A stretch of DNA of 64,000 bases from a bacterium 0.1xD8-71 (GCA_003612405.1 RAYR01000001.1:186001-250000), one strand, 5' to 3'; shown: positions 17,607-25,310, numbered from the stretch's first letter. Translations and numbers: made by a program. The notes: generated by a model not told the origin, from the letters alone.

Positions 17607-18734
17607 ATGGCACAAAGAAAATTTTCTGATCTGACAGTGGCGGCGCAGATAAACAAAAGCGACGTTTTCGCACTGGAACAGGTAGACGGGACGAAACAGG
17701 CGTTATTTGAAAAAATATGCGCGGCAATACTCACGCCGGAGATCGTCGAACAGACAGAGGAATTCCCGACAATTTCGCCGGATGATACAATTCCGGTTAT
17801 CGCGGGAAAAATCAACAAGTGGCAGCAGGACGCATTGAAAAAGATCGAGGAATCGAAGCAGTCGAACATGATTCAGGAATTCCCGACGGAAGAATTCGAT
17901 CCGGAGAACCCGGAGGACGAAACGACAAAGCAGCTTCACGACGAAATTATTTCCGCCCTGCTTGCCTACACGATGAACGAAAAGATCCTGAAAGTGGTTT
18001 CGGATCATGGGGTTCTGGCGGCGGATTACGCAATCCAGAAGCGCGAACAAATGGCTTCATACGGGTATTTCGGCGTGGAATGGAATATCGACGATCTGAT
18101 GACACTTGTTAAGGCGGGATCGTGGGACAAATTCGCGATCGGGGATTATTTCATTGAAACGAACACGACGGGCGAAAAAATTCTTTTTGAGGTCACGGGA
18201 AAGAATTCATATTTGCATTGCGGGGACACGGAATTGAACAAGCCGCATATTGTAGTTTCCCCCCGCGACTGTTTACAGACATATTATAAATACAATTCAT
18301 CCAACACGAACGCCGGGGGATATGCGGCGTCGCTCATGCCCGCGAATCTGGAAACGGAAGCGAAAAAGTTCACGACAAAACTTCAGGGGTATATGACAAC
18401 GATCCGGCGTCTGGAAAATAACAAGGGTACATGGGCGTGGGCGTCACGTCGGATTTTCCTTCCGGGGAATCCTGAACTTGTCGGGTTCCACGGCTTCGCG
18501 GATATGTGGGACGGCGGCGCGTTCAATCAGTTACCGCTTTTTGTCGGAGGAAACGCGCATTTACTGAAAGGGGCAGGATTTAACAAGAGTAAAGCCGCCC
18601 GGATGTGGTACTGGACTGCCGATCCGTCCGCCGCGTACACGACGTACTTTTGCCATTTCGCCGACAGCGGCGCCAGCTCCTACCTCTACGCGTCGGCGGA
18701 CGGCGGCGTCGCCCCGCTTATCGTTCTGTCATAG
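17607..18734 (+). CDS. DGR target: tail fibre protein with variable C-terminus
   Basis: A 375-residue protein whose last ~45 residues are encoded by the variable repeat. The N-terminus (MAQRKFSDLTVAAQINKSDV) resembles phage tail proteins of this neighbourhood, and the middle includes helices and an aromatic region. The C-terminal ~100 residues, with FADMWDGGAF and the ARMWYWTADPS lead-in, fit a C-type lectin-like fold used by DGR targets. Residues altered relative to the template are Y344, Y347, H350, A352, D353, S354, A356, S358, Y359, L360 and Y361. Its probable role is adsorption with switchable receptor specificity. Confidence 0.88.
   Translation: MAQRKFSDLTVAAQINKSDVFALEQVDGTKQALFEKICAAILTPEIVEQTEEFPTISPDDTIPVIAGKINKWQQDALKKIEESKQSNMIQEFPTEEFDPENPEDETTKQLHDEIISALLAYTMNEKILKVVSDHGVLAADYAIQKREQMASYGYFGVEWNIDDLMTLVKAGSWDKFAIGDYFIETNTTGEKILFEVTGKNSYLHCGDTELNKPHIVVSPRDCLQTYYKYNSSNTNAGGYAASLMPANLETEAKKFTTKLQGYMTTIRRLENNKGTWAWASRRIFLPGNPELVGFHGFADMWDGGAFNQLPLFVGGNAHLLKGAGFNKSKAARMWYWTADPSAAYTTYFCHFADSGASSYLYASADGGVAPLIVLS
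18593..18716 (+). repeat. DGR variable repeat (VR)
   Basis: These 124 bases match the template repeat 862 bases downstream at 109 positions. The 15 mismatches all fall where the template has adenine, in the first two bases of AAY codons. Eleven of eleven AAY codons are changed. The last ~27 bases (ending GTCGCCCCG) are identical and GC-rich and form the likely initiation-of-mutagenic-homing end. Beyond 18716 the copies diverge without regard to adenine. Confidence 0.95.
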
Positions 18735-18752
18735 ACAGATAATCAGGCAATC

Positions 18753-18775
18753 GCGCCGCCCGACAGCGGCGGCGC
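18753..18775 (+). other. GC hairpin/cruciform downstream of VR
   Basis: GCGCCGCC and GGCGGCGC form a perfect 8-bp inverted repeat around a 7-base loop (CGACAGC), 18 bases after the target gene's stop. No T-run follows, which argues against a terminator. DGR targets are known to need a hairpin or cruciform just 3' of the homing end, and the position fits that role. Confidence 0.7.
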
Positions 18776-18820
18776 ATACTACCGGGGACAAAACACTAAA
18801 ACAGAAAAGAGGTTCAGAAA

Positions 18821-19432
18821 ATGGCAGTCCCGACATGGAAACAAACGGCGTCAAAACTGGACGCGTTCGCGGAAGCGGTAAAGTTACGGCATATCATAAC
18901 GCAAATGATAATGAGGAATTTTGGACTGAAGCGCGAAAAGTACGACGCGATCGTCGGGCGGCAAGTCCGGGAGAAATACCCGGAACTGAAAAGCCTGATC
19001 GCAAAGATCGACGCCTATCAAAACGAGGTAGAAAAGGCGCGGCTTCTGACGGAATATCCCGAATGGATAATCGAAAAGGTCAGGGACAATTTGTTTCGCT
19101 ATTCTTCGGATCTGGTTTCCAACATTGCGGCAGCAAACGAGATCTTATGTCGGACACAGAACGAATTCGTAAAACGGATTTTGTTAGAGGATGACGCGAT
19201 CGGCGATATCGCGCGGATCCGGCAGGAAGTTCTTTTCATTGAAGAATTTTTCAATATAGACTTGTCGCGTTATATGGAGTATTCCGAACAGTTGGAACTA
19301 ACAAAGAATTATTTGTATAGGTGGAAAAAGTCAACGGTCAGGGATTACGACGAATTCCTTCATCCAGAGAAAAAGGCGTCGCGTCTGGAAAAGGAAAAGG
19401 CAAGGAAAAGCCGTAAACAAAAGAAACAATAA
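18821..19432 (+). CDS. Avd-like DGR accessory protein
   Basis: A 203-residue basic, all-helical protein between VR and TR. Predicted long helices (KLDAFAEAVKLRHIITQMI, EKARLLTEYPEWIIEKV and later FVKRILLEDDAIGDIARIR) fit the four-helix-bundle Avd family. Avd forms a pentamer, binds template RNA and reverse transcriptase, and is needed for mutagenic cDNA synthesis. It is longer than the ~125-residue BPP-1 Avd. The C-terminal lysine/arginine-rich tail probably binds nucleic acid. AAAAGAGG precedes the ATG. Identity rests on position, size, charge and helical content. Confidence 0.75.
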   Translation: MAVPTWKQTASKLDAFAEAVKLRHIITQMIMRNFGLKREKYDAIVGRQVREKYPELKSLIAKIDAYQNEVEKARLLTEYPEWIIEKVRDNLFRYSSDLVSNIAAANEILCRTQNEFVKRILLEDDAIGDIARIRQEVLFIEEFFNIDLSRYMEYSEQLELTKNYLYRWKKSTVRDYDEFLHPEKKASRLEKEKARKSRKQKKQ

Positions 19433-19743
19433 TATTTTCGGTTATGCGTTGCACAGCCGCCCGGATGTGGTACTGGACTGCCGATCCGTCCGCCGCGAAC
19501 ACGACGAACTTTTGCAATTTCAACAACAACGGCAACAGCAACAACAACAACGCGTCGGCGGACGGCGGCGTCGCCCCGATATCGTCAGCATGGCGGGCAT
19601 GATTAAAAAGGGATCCGCCTGACGCAGAACGATAGGAACGCATGACCGCAGCGGGGAACCGCTGAAATTTATCGCCTGACGTCCGGGAGTGCTTCAAAGA
19701 TTCACACTTCGTCGGACTGTAAGCGGGCGTTTTATGAGGATAT
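19433..19743 (+). ncRNA. DGR template RNA region (TR plus flanking spacer)
   Basis: These 311 bases between avd and the reverse transcriptase have no credible gene. They contain the template repeat and a ~165-base 3' spacer, which in studied DGRs is part of the template RNA and primes cDNA synthesis. The spacer has short GC-rich pairing segments but I could not define one clear structure. A long reverse-strand frame here is poly-leucine, an artefact of the AAC runs. Confidence 0.75.
19455..19578 (+). repeat. DGR template repeat (TR)
   Basis: The template copy contains ten AAC and one AAT codon in the frame of the target gene, mostly as AAC runs. This gives 22 adenines in codon positions 1 and 2 where adenine-directed mutagenesis changes the amino acid without making a stop. 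Glycine, serine and threonine codons between them are shared with VR and would be scaffold. The repeat is non-coding here. Confidence 0.95.
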
Positions 19744-20958
19744 ATGAAAAATTTACCAACATATAAAGATTTATGTGATCCGAACGCGCTAATGGACGCT
19801 GCAAAGAAATGTATGCAGGGCGTTATGTGGAAATATTCGACACAAGCCTATTATCTGGATAGGATAGAGCGGATCCGGATCACGAAGGAAAGACTGGAAA
19901 GCCGGGACAGAATGTCGGACGGTTTCGTCCAGTTCACAGTATGCGAACGCGGGAAACGGCGGGATATCCGGTCGATCCATATAAACGAACGCGTCGTCCA
20001 CAGGGCGGAAAACGATCTGATTCTGGTTCCGGTACTACGCCCGAAACTGATTTATGACAACGCCGCGTCACTGAAAGACAGGGGAACGCATTTCGCCCTG
20101 AAACGCTTAAAAGTCCATTTATGGAAATATTATCGGGAACACGGATCAAACGAAGGTTATATACTTATGGGCGATCTACATTCTTATTTTGATTCCGTCG
20201 ATCACGACGTCGTATTCCGGGAGTATTCAAGGATATTCGGCTATGATCCTGATATCGTGAATTTGACAATGGACTTTATCGACGCCTTCGGCGTCAAGTC
20301 GTTAGGATTAGGATCACAGGTTTCACAAATGACCGCCGTGTTTTATCCGAACCGGATAGATCACTATATCAAGGAACAGTTAAAGATCAAAGGTTACGGG
20401 CGTTATATGGATGACTTTTATCTGATACACGAAAGCCGGGAATATCTGGTTGAATGTCTGGAACGGATCCGGCGGATGTATGCGGATATCGGGATCGAGT
20501 TAAACGAGAAAAAGACGCGGATCGTCAAATTGTCGGACGAATTCAAGTTCCTAAAAGCAAAAACACATATGACGGGAACCGGGCGCGTTGTCATGCGTCC
20601 AGATCGCGGGACAATCACACGGGAACGGCGAAAATTAAAAGCGTTGCGCCGGAAACTGGACGCCGGGGAAATCGTATTCGCGGACGTCCGACAGGCTTAT
20701 AATTCATGGAAAGGACACATAAAACATTTTGATTCATACCGCACAATGCGGAATATGGATAAATTATTTCACGAACTGTTTTCGGAGGAAATCAGAAAAG
20801 AAAGGAGCGGCAGCAATGGCAGCAAGAAAAGCAAAAACTACCGGGGAGAATTCAAACAATACGACTTTCCCGAACGTATCGATCCGGCTGAAAGACGGCA
20901 CAGAATTGAACGGGGTTCTGAACGGGACGACATACGAAAGCGGGGATCCGGTTCCTGA
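19744..20958 (+). CDS. DGR reverse transcriptase
   Basis: A 404-residue reverse transcriptase. Motif A is GDLHSYFDSVDH (about 143-154). The DGR-type motif GLGSQVSQ (188-195) replaces the usual QG of other group II-like enzymes, and the catalytic YMDD is at 221-224. The enzyme copies the template RNA with adenine-specific errors for transfer into the variable repeat. The thumb region follows to about residue 350. The last ~47 residues are read through the start of the next gene in another frame and are rich in Ser, Lys and Arg, so they may be a recent or functionless extension. Confidence 0.93.
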   Translation: MKNLPTYKDLCDPNALMDAAKKCMQGVMWKYSTQAYYLDRIERIRITKERLESRDRMSDGFVQFTVCERGKRRDIRSIHINERVVHRAENDLILVPVLRPKLIYDNAASLKDRGTHFALKRLKVHLWKYYREHGSNEGYILMGDLHSYFDSVDHDVVFREYSRIFGYDPDIVNLTMDFIDAFGVKSLGLGSQVSQMTAVFYPNRIDHYIKEQLKIKGYGRYMDDFYLIHESREYLVECLERIRRMYADIGIELNEKKTRIVKLSDEFKFLKAKTHMTGTGRVVMRPDRGTITRERRKLKALRRKLDAGEIVFADVRQAYNSWKGHIKHFDSYRTMRNMDKLFHELFSEEIRKERSGSNGSKKSKNYRGEFKQYDFPERIDPAERRHRIERGSERDDIRKRGSGS

Positions 20959-21181
20959 CGGGACATTCACGGACGAAAATCTGTCAGAGGTTACGATCAA
21001 CGGGACGACATATCACGACATGAAGTTGATTTGTTCATACCCGTGGGACGAGGGAACCCGGTTCGCGTTCCGGGAAATGACGCCACAGGAAATTGAAAAC
21101 CGGAATTTGAGATCACAGCTTCAGGCGGCGGAACAGTCCGTCGCGGAACTGACGATCATTGTTTCAGGTCTTATGATGTAA
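20816..21181 (+). CDS. Phage tail-region protein, unknown function
   Basis: A 121-residue protein. The N-terminus is basic (MAARKAKTTGENSN) and is followed by a small beta domain with two similar NGTTY motifs (VLNGTTYESG and TINGTTYHDM), perhaps a duplicated unit. The C-terminal helix (LRSQLQAAEQSVAELTIIVSGL) looks like an oligomerising coiled coil. AAAGGAGCGG is ideally placed before the ATG, so this start is chosen though it lies within the reverse transcriptase frame. I recognise no family. Confidence 0.65.
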   Translation: MAARKAKTTGENSNNTTFPNVSIRLKDGTELNGVLNGTTYESGDPVPDGTFTDENLSEVTINGTTYHDMKLICSYPWDEGTRFAFREMTPQEIENRNLRSQLQAAEQSVAELTIIVSGLMM

Positions 21182-21196
21182 GGGAGGGCGCGGGAA

Positions 21197-21349
21197 ATGA
21201 CATTCAACAAAGAAAGCGGACTTGTTAAATTATGGGTTAAAATGGTTCAGGACGGAACATACACGCGGGATCAGGTTCCGAAAATGTTCAATCTGCAGGA
21301 AGTTGTGGCGGACGTCCTGGACGAACAGGCGGCGGAGGACGTCGCGTAA
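21197..21349 (+). CDS. Small XkdX-like phage protein
   Basis: A 50-residue protein beginning MTFNKESGLVKLWVKMVQDG, with GTYTRDQVPKMFNLQEVV after it and an acidic end. The Trp-x(5,6)-G-x-[YI]-[TS]-x-[ED]-[EQ]-V spacing resembles XkdX proteins, which sit between tail fibre and lysis genes in Bacillus- and Clostridium-type phages. GGGAGGGCGCGGG is upstream. The family call is tentative. Confidence 0.55.
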   Translation: MTFNKESGLVKLWVKMVQDGTYTRDQVPKMFNLQEVVADVLDEQAAEDVA

Positions 21350-21354
21350 ATTTG

Positions 21355-21384
21355 CCGGAAGCGGATCCGGCTTCCGGATCTTTT
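21355..21384 (+). terminator. Intrinsic terminator
   Basis: CCGGAAGC and GCTTCCGG form an 8-bp perfect stem with GGATCCG between, followed by ATCTTTT. It ends the transcript of the tail/DGR block. Confidence 0.75.
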
Positions 21385-21393
21385 CCTGAATAT

Positions 21394-21440
21394 CCCCGGC
21401 GGGGTGGCTAATTTAGTCACTTCGTCGGGGTTTTGTTTTG
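21394..21440 (+). terminator. Second terminator-like hairpin before lysis genes
   Basis: CCCCG and CGGGG enclose a GTGGCT/AGTCAC stem (one G-U) closing on AATTT. TTTTGTTTTG follows. The sequence from AATTT onward is close to that after terL, including a TATNAT hexamer right after the T-run that may be the -10 box of a lysis promoter. Confidence 0.6.
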
Positions 21441-21489
21441 TATCATGGGCGCATGAAAGGAAATCCGCGAAAGAAAGGAGGTCGGACAC

Positions 21490-21822
21490 ATGGATCAGGA
21501 TTATATCACACGCCGGGAACATGAGGAATTCGCCCGGCGCATGGATTCAGAAAATGAGCGGATAAAGGACGAAAACGCCCGGCAGAATAAGCGGATCGCG
21601 ATCGTTGAAGAATCGGTAAGCGAATTTAATAAATTGGCTTTACAGATAGAGAAGATCGCTCTTTCTATTCAACAAATGACGGAAGAAATTTCAAAGCAGG
21701 GCGAACGTCTGGAAAACATCGAATCAAAGCCGGGGAAAAGGTGGGAAACACTGGTAGGCGGCGTTTTGGGCGCGGTAGCCGGGGCAATCGGAACAGCAAT
21801 CGCGGCAGGATTTTTTCATTAA
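21490..21822 (+). CDS. XhlA-like protein (coiled coil plus one membrane helix)
   Basis: A 110-residue protein. An N-terminal acidic/basic coiled coil spans about 1-85 (heptads in SEFNKLALQIEKIALSIQQM). A single glycine/alanine-rich transmembrane helix follows at about 90-107 (LVGGVLGAVAGAIGTAIAA). This architecture and placement before holin and endolysin match XhlA/hemolysin XhlA family proteins that take part in phage lysis. GAAAGGAGG precedes the ATG. Confidence 0.75.
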   Translation: MDQDYITRREHEEFARRMDSENERIKDENARQNKRIAIVEESVSEFNKLALQIEKIALSIQQMTEEISKQGERLENIESKPGKRWETLVGGVLGAVAGAIGTAIAAGFFH

Positions 21823-21842
21823 AGAACAGGAGGACAGAAAAA

Positions 21843-22082
21843 ATGAAGGAAATCAACTGGAAAAGGAAACTGACAAGCAGGAAATTATGGACGGCGGTAG
21901 GATCGTTCGTGTCTATGATGATTTTAGCGACGGGCGGGACGGAAAACACGGCTACACAGGTAACGGCGCTTATCATGGCGGGTGCGTCTGTCGTGGCGTA
22001 CATCATCGGCGAAGGACTGACGGATTCCGCGAACGTGGAAACGACGGTCGAGATCACAGAGAACGACGGAAAGGAAGCGTAA
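21843..22082 (+). CDS. Phage holin
   Basis: A 79-residue membrane protein with a short basic N-terminus (NWKRKLTSRKLW). Two hydrophobic helices follow (about 15-30 and 40-57) with an acidic C-terminal tail, the layout of class II-type holins including phi LC3-like ones. It should form membrane lesions that release or activate the endolysin. AGGAGGACAG is upstream of the chosen ATG; the earlier in-frame ATG overlaps the previous gene and lacks a site. Confidence 0.82.
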   Translation: MKEINWKRKLTSRKLWTAVGSFVSMMILATGGTENTATQVTALIMAGASVVAYIIGEGLTDSANVETTVEITENDGKEA

Positions 22083-22085
22083 CGC

Positions 22086-23576
22086 ATGGCGGCAACACGG
22101 GAACAACAGGCGGCGTTCATCGAAAAGATCGCGCCGCTGATTGTAAAATATGCGGCGGAACGCGGATATAAAAATGTTTCCGCCGCAATCGCGCAGGCGT
22201 GTCTGGAATCGGGTTATGGATTGTCCCGACTTGCGTGGCAGTATCATAATTATTTCGGCTTGAAATGCGGGAAATCATGGACGGGCGCGTTTGCGAATAT
22301 GCGGACAAATGAAGAATATACGCCCGGAATCCTGACGCAGATAGCCGACAATTTCCGGGCGTATGATGACATAGAATCAGGCGTCCGGGGATATTATGAT
22401 TTTCTGGAATATCCGCGTTATAAGGCGGCAAGGCAGCAGGACACGCCGGAAGAATACCTGAAAGAACTGAAAGCGGCGTCTTATGCCACTTCGTCCGGGT
22501 ATGTAGAAAATAATATGAATGTTGTACGGGCGCATAACCTGACAGAATGGGACGAACGCCTGAAAAAGAATCAGGAGGGAAACGAGACAATGTATAGCAG
22601 ACAAAGCGTCGTTAATCTGGTTAATAGTTGGGTAGGGAAAAAGGAATCGGACGGATCCCACAAGTCGATCATAGACATATACAACACGCTTCCGGCAGAC
22701 AAACTTCCGCGCAAAACTAAAATGATGTACGGGTGGGCGTGGTGTGCGTGTACTTGGTCGGCGTTGGCGGTCAAATTGAATTACCTTGCAATCATGCCGA
22801 TCGAAATCAGTTGTTATTATCTGATCGAAGCGGCTAAAAAAATGGGCGTATGGCAGGAAAACGACGACTATATCACGGAGCCGGGCGACGCTATTCTTTA
22901 TGACTGGCAGGACAGCGGAACCGGAGATAATACCGGGAACCCGGATCACGTCGGGACTGTTACATATGTGAACCGGGATTCCGGTTATATGGTCGTAACC
23001 GAAGGGAATTATGGGAACGCCGTTAAAAAGCGTACAATTTCCCTGAACGGTCGATATATACGCGGGTTTATCACGCCGAAGTATGACGACGGCGCGGTCG
23101 CGGAGCCTGAAAGGACAGGCGGGAAAAGCGTTTCGGAAATCGCGCACGAAGCGATCGCCGGACAGTGGGGAAACGGAGCGGAGCGGAAGCGGAACATGGA
23201 AGCGGCGGGGTATGATTATGACGTCGTTCAGGCGGAGATCAACCGCATTGTGAACGGCGGAGCGGCGAAAGCCGACAATGATAATTCCGTCGATCAGACG
23301 CAGCCGATCGCCCGGAAAGTAATATCCAGTTGTTACGCGTCACACGCGGACAAGGCGATCGCCGGAACATACATCACGACGGCGGATCTGTACTGCAGGA
23401 ATGACGCCGGGAAAAATAAAAAGGCGTTGTGCCTGATTCCGAAAGGGACAGAGGTTCAGTGTTACGGATATTACAGTGTGTACGGCGGCGTGAAATGGCT
23501 TTACATTCAGTTCACAATGGACGGCACACAATACACGGGATTTTCAAGCGGCGAATTTCTGAAAAAAACATCCTGA
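22086..23576 (+). CDS. Endolysin: glucosaminidase + CHAP + CW_7 + SH3
   Basis: A 496-residue lysin. The N-terminal glucosaminidase (about 1-160) has the likely catalytic E41 in CLESGYGLSRLAW and the typical YHNYFGLKC. A CHAP amidase/endopeptidase domain (about 170-345) has WCACTW for its nucleophilic Cys and PDHVGTVTYV for its His. A CW_7-like wall-binding repeat (about 350-400: IAHEAIAGQWGNGAERKRNM) is followed by a C-terminal SH3-like domain (about 415-496). Two catalytic domains with two binding modules are present. It ends the lysis cassette, three bases after the holin stop. Confidence 0.92.
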   Translation: MAATREQQAAFIEKIAPLIVKYAAERGYKNVSAAIAQACLESGYGLSRLAWQYHNYFGLKCGKSWTGAFANMRTNEEYTPGILTQIADNFRAYDDIESGVRGYYDFLEYPRYKAARQQDTPEEYLKELKAASYATSSGYVENNMNVVRAHNLTEWDERLKKNQEGNETMYSRQSVVNLVNSWVGKKESDGSHKSIIDIYNTLPADKLPRKTKMMYGWAWCACTWSALAVKLNYLAIMPIEISCYYLIEAAKKMGVWQENDDYITEPGDAILYDWQDSGTGDNTGNPDHVGTVTYVNRDSGYMVVTEGNYGNAVKKRTISLNGRYIRGFITPKYDDGAVAEPERTGGKSVSEIAHEAIAGQWGNGAERKRNMEAAGYDYDVVQAEINRIVNGGAAKADNDNSVDQTQPIARKVISSCYASHADKAIAGTYITTADLYCRNDAGKNKKALCLIPKGTEVQCYGYYSVYGGVKWLYIQFTMDGTQYTGFSSGEFLKKTS

Positions 23577-23657
23577 GAAGAAAGGAGGATCCAGTCCGCA
23601 AAAGGCGCGGGCGCGTAACACTTTCTTTTGGTCGAAGAAAAATATCACGGACGAAGG

Positions 23658-23684
23658 GCGACTGTCAAAAAAACAGTCGCTTTT
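23658..23684 (+). terminator. Prophage right-end terminator
   Basis: GCGACTGT and ACAGTCGC form a perfect 8-bp stem around a mainly A loop, followed by TTTTCGTTCTT. It isolates phage late transcription from miaB. Confidence 0.85.
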
Positions 23685-23696
23685 CGTTCTTCGGTG

Positions 23697-23705
23697 TGAT
23701 ATAAT
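23697..23705 (+). promoter_or_regulatory. Extended -10 promoter for miaB
   Basis: TGATATAAT is a perfect extended -10 element (TG-N-TATAAT) just after the prophage terminator. No good -35 is seen at 17 bases, which an extended -10 tolerates. Transcription would begin near 23712, so the first possible ATG at 23714 would be leaderless. This supports translation from 23741 behind AAAGAGGG. Confidence 0.7.
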
Positions 23706-23740
23706 GGGCGGGAATGTATTTTAAGAAAGAGGGTTCAAAC

Positions 23741-25204
23741 ATGGGTTACAATGATGACATAAAAATGTTGATAGACGCGCAGGATCTAACGCTTCCGCCG
23801 CCGGAAAGAGAACCGCAGCGGCAATATTATTTTATAAAGAAATGCCGGGAAATCGTAAAAAAGAAGTCGGAGGAATTAGGACGCCCGTTATATGCGTGTT
23901 CGGTGTGCATGGGGTGTCAGATGAACGCCAGGGATTCGGAAAAGTTATCCGGGATTCTTGTGCAGGTTGGTTATACGCTTACGGAGTCGGAAGAGGATGC
24001 AGATCTGGTACTGTATAACACCTGTACCGTGCGTGATAATGCAAATCAGAGGGTCTATGGACGTCTGGGATATTTAAACAGCTTAAAGAAGAAAAATCCG
24101 CACCTGAGGATTATTCTCTGCGGCTGTATGATGCAGGAGGCATCGGTGATCGAAAAGATTCGCAGAAGTTACCGGTTTGTGGATCTGATTTTTGGCACCC
24201 ACAATATTTTTAAATTTGCCCAGCTTCTTTGCACCATGTATGAGAATCAGGAGATGATCGTGGATATCTGGCAGGAGACTGACCAGATTGTGGAAGAACT
24301 GCCGGTACAACGGAAATATGCTTATAAATCCGGGATCAATATCATGTTTGGCTGTAATAACTTTTGCAGTTACTGTATCGTGCCCTATGTACGGGGAAGA
24401 GAGAGAAGCCGGGAGCCCAAAGAAATTCTGAGGGAGATTGAGCGTCTGGTGGAGGACGGCGTAGTGGAGATCATGCTCTTAGGGCAGAATGTCAATTCCT
24501 ATGGTAAAAACCTGGAAGAACCCATCACCTTTGCCGCACTTCTGCGGGAAGTGGAGAAAATAGAAGGACTCAAAAGAATCCGTTTCATGACTTCCCATCC
24601 CAAAGATCTGTCGGATGAACTGATCGAGGTGATGAGAGATTCCAGGAAAATCTGCCGCCATCTGCATCTGCCGGTGCAGGCCGGATCAGACAGAATCTTG
24701 CAGGCCATGAACAGAAGATACACCAAAGAACAGTATCTTTCCCTGGTGCAAAAGATTAAGACAGCCATCCCGGATATTGCCATTACCACGGATATCATCG
24801 TGGGCTTTCCGGGAGAGACACTCCCTGATGTGGAAGAGACCATTGATGTGGTCAAAAAGGTGCAGTACGATAACGCCTTTACTTTTATCTATTCCAAAAG
24901 AACCGGGACTCCGGCGGCGTCCATGGAAGATCAGGTGCCGGAAGAGGTGGTCAGGGAGGGATTTGATAAGCTCTTAAAAGTGGTGCAGGATACGGCCAGG
25001 GAACGGGCGGCATTGTTACAAGGAAAGGTGATGGAGGCGCTGGTGGAGGAAGTAAACGAACAGGATCCTTCCCTGATGACGGGCAGATTATCCAACAATA
25101 TGCTGGTGCATTTTCCGGCGTCTGAATCCATGATCGGAAAGCTTGTGAATGTGTCTCTGGATACCTGTCACGGGTTTTATTATACCGGACATATAGTAGA
25201 CTGA
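23741..25204 (+). CDS. miaB: tRNA-2-methylthio-N6-dimethylallyladenosine synthase
   Basis: A 487-residue radical SAM methylthiotransferase that adds a 2-methylthio group to i6A37 of tRNAs. The N-terminal UPF0004 domain ligates the auxiliary 4Fe-4S cluster through Cys of GCQMN, NTC and GCMMQ. The radical SAM motif is FGCNNFCSYC, and the C-terminal ~70 residues are the TRAM domain. The first ~60-80 codons have prophage-like codon use (all-CCG proline, GCG, GGG, TCG), and the normally conserved residues before GCQMN are replaced by CSVCM. The 5' end is therefore probably phage-derived. miaA in the same cluster makes its substrate. Confidence 0.95.
   Translation: MGYNDDIKMLIDAQDLTLPPPEREPQRQYYFIKKCREIVKKKSEELGRPLYACSVCMGCQMNARDSEKLSGILVQVGYTLTESEEDADLVLYNTCTVRDNANQRVYGRLGYLNSLKKKNPHLRIILCGCMMQEASVIEKIRRSYRFVDLIFGTHNIFKFAQLLCTMYENQEMIVDIWQETDQIVEELPVQRKYAYKSGINIMFGCNNFCSYCIVPYVRGRERSREPKEILREIERLVEDGVVEIMLLGQNVNSYGKNLEEPITFAALLREVEKIEGLKRIRFMTSHPKDLSDELIEVMRDSRKICRHLHLPVQAGSDRILQAMNRRYTKEQYLSLVQKIKTAIPDIAITTDIIVGFPGETLPDVEETIDVVKKVQYDNAFTFIYSKRTGTPAASMEDQVPEEVVREGFDKLLKVVQDTARERAALLQGKVMEALVEEVNEQDPSLMTGRLSNNMLVHFPASESMIGKLVNVSLDTCHGFYYTGHIVD
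23912..24010 (+). other. Candidate prophage attachment region (attR) within miaB
   Basis: Base and codon use change across these bases from prophage-like to chromosome-like. The stretch encoding GCQMNARDSEKL is well conserved in MiaB proteins and could serve as a core shared between phage and host. The left copy needed to prove it is outside the window, so exact limits are unknown. Confidence 0.5.
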
Positions 25205-25310
25205 CTTGGTCGGTCAAACAAAATGATTGCATAATTATGCAATGTGGCCTGCATTTTAGAAGTAAAAGCACTTAGAATGTGAAAGATTATAGGAAAGATG
25301 GTAAAATACG

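Noticed and set aside
19338..19697. A 119-codon reverse-strand reading frame across the template repeat
   Set aside because: Its product has long leucine runs that are just the complement of the AAC runs in TR, it has no ribosome binding site, and it covers the non-coding template region.
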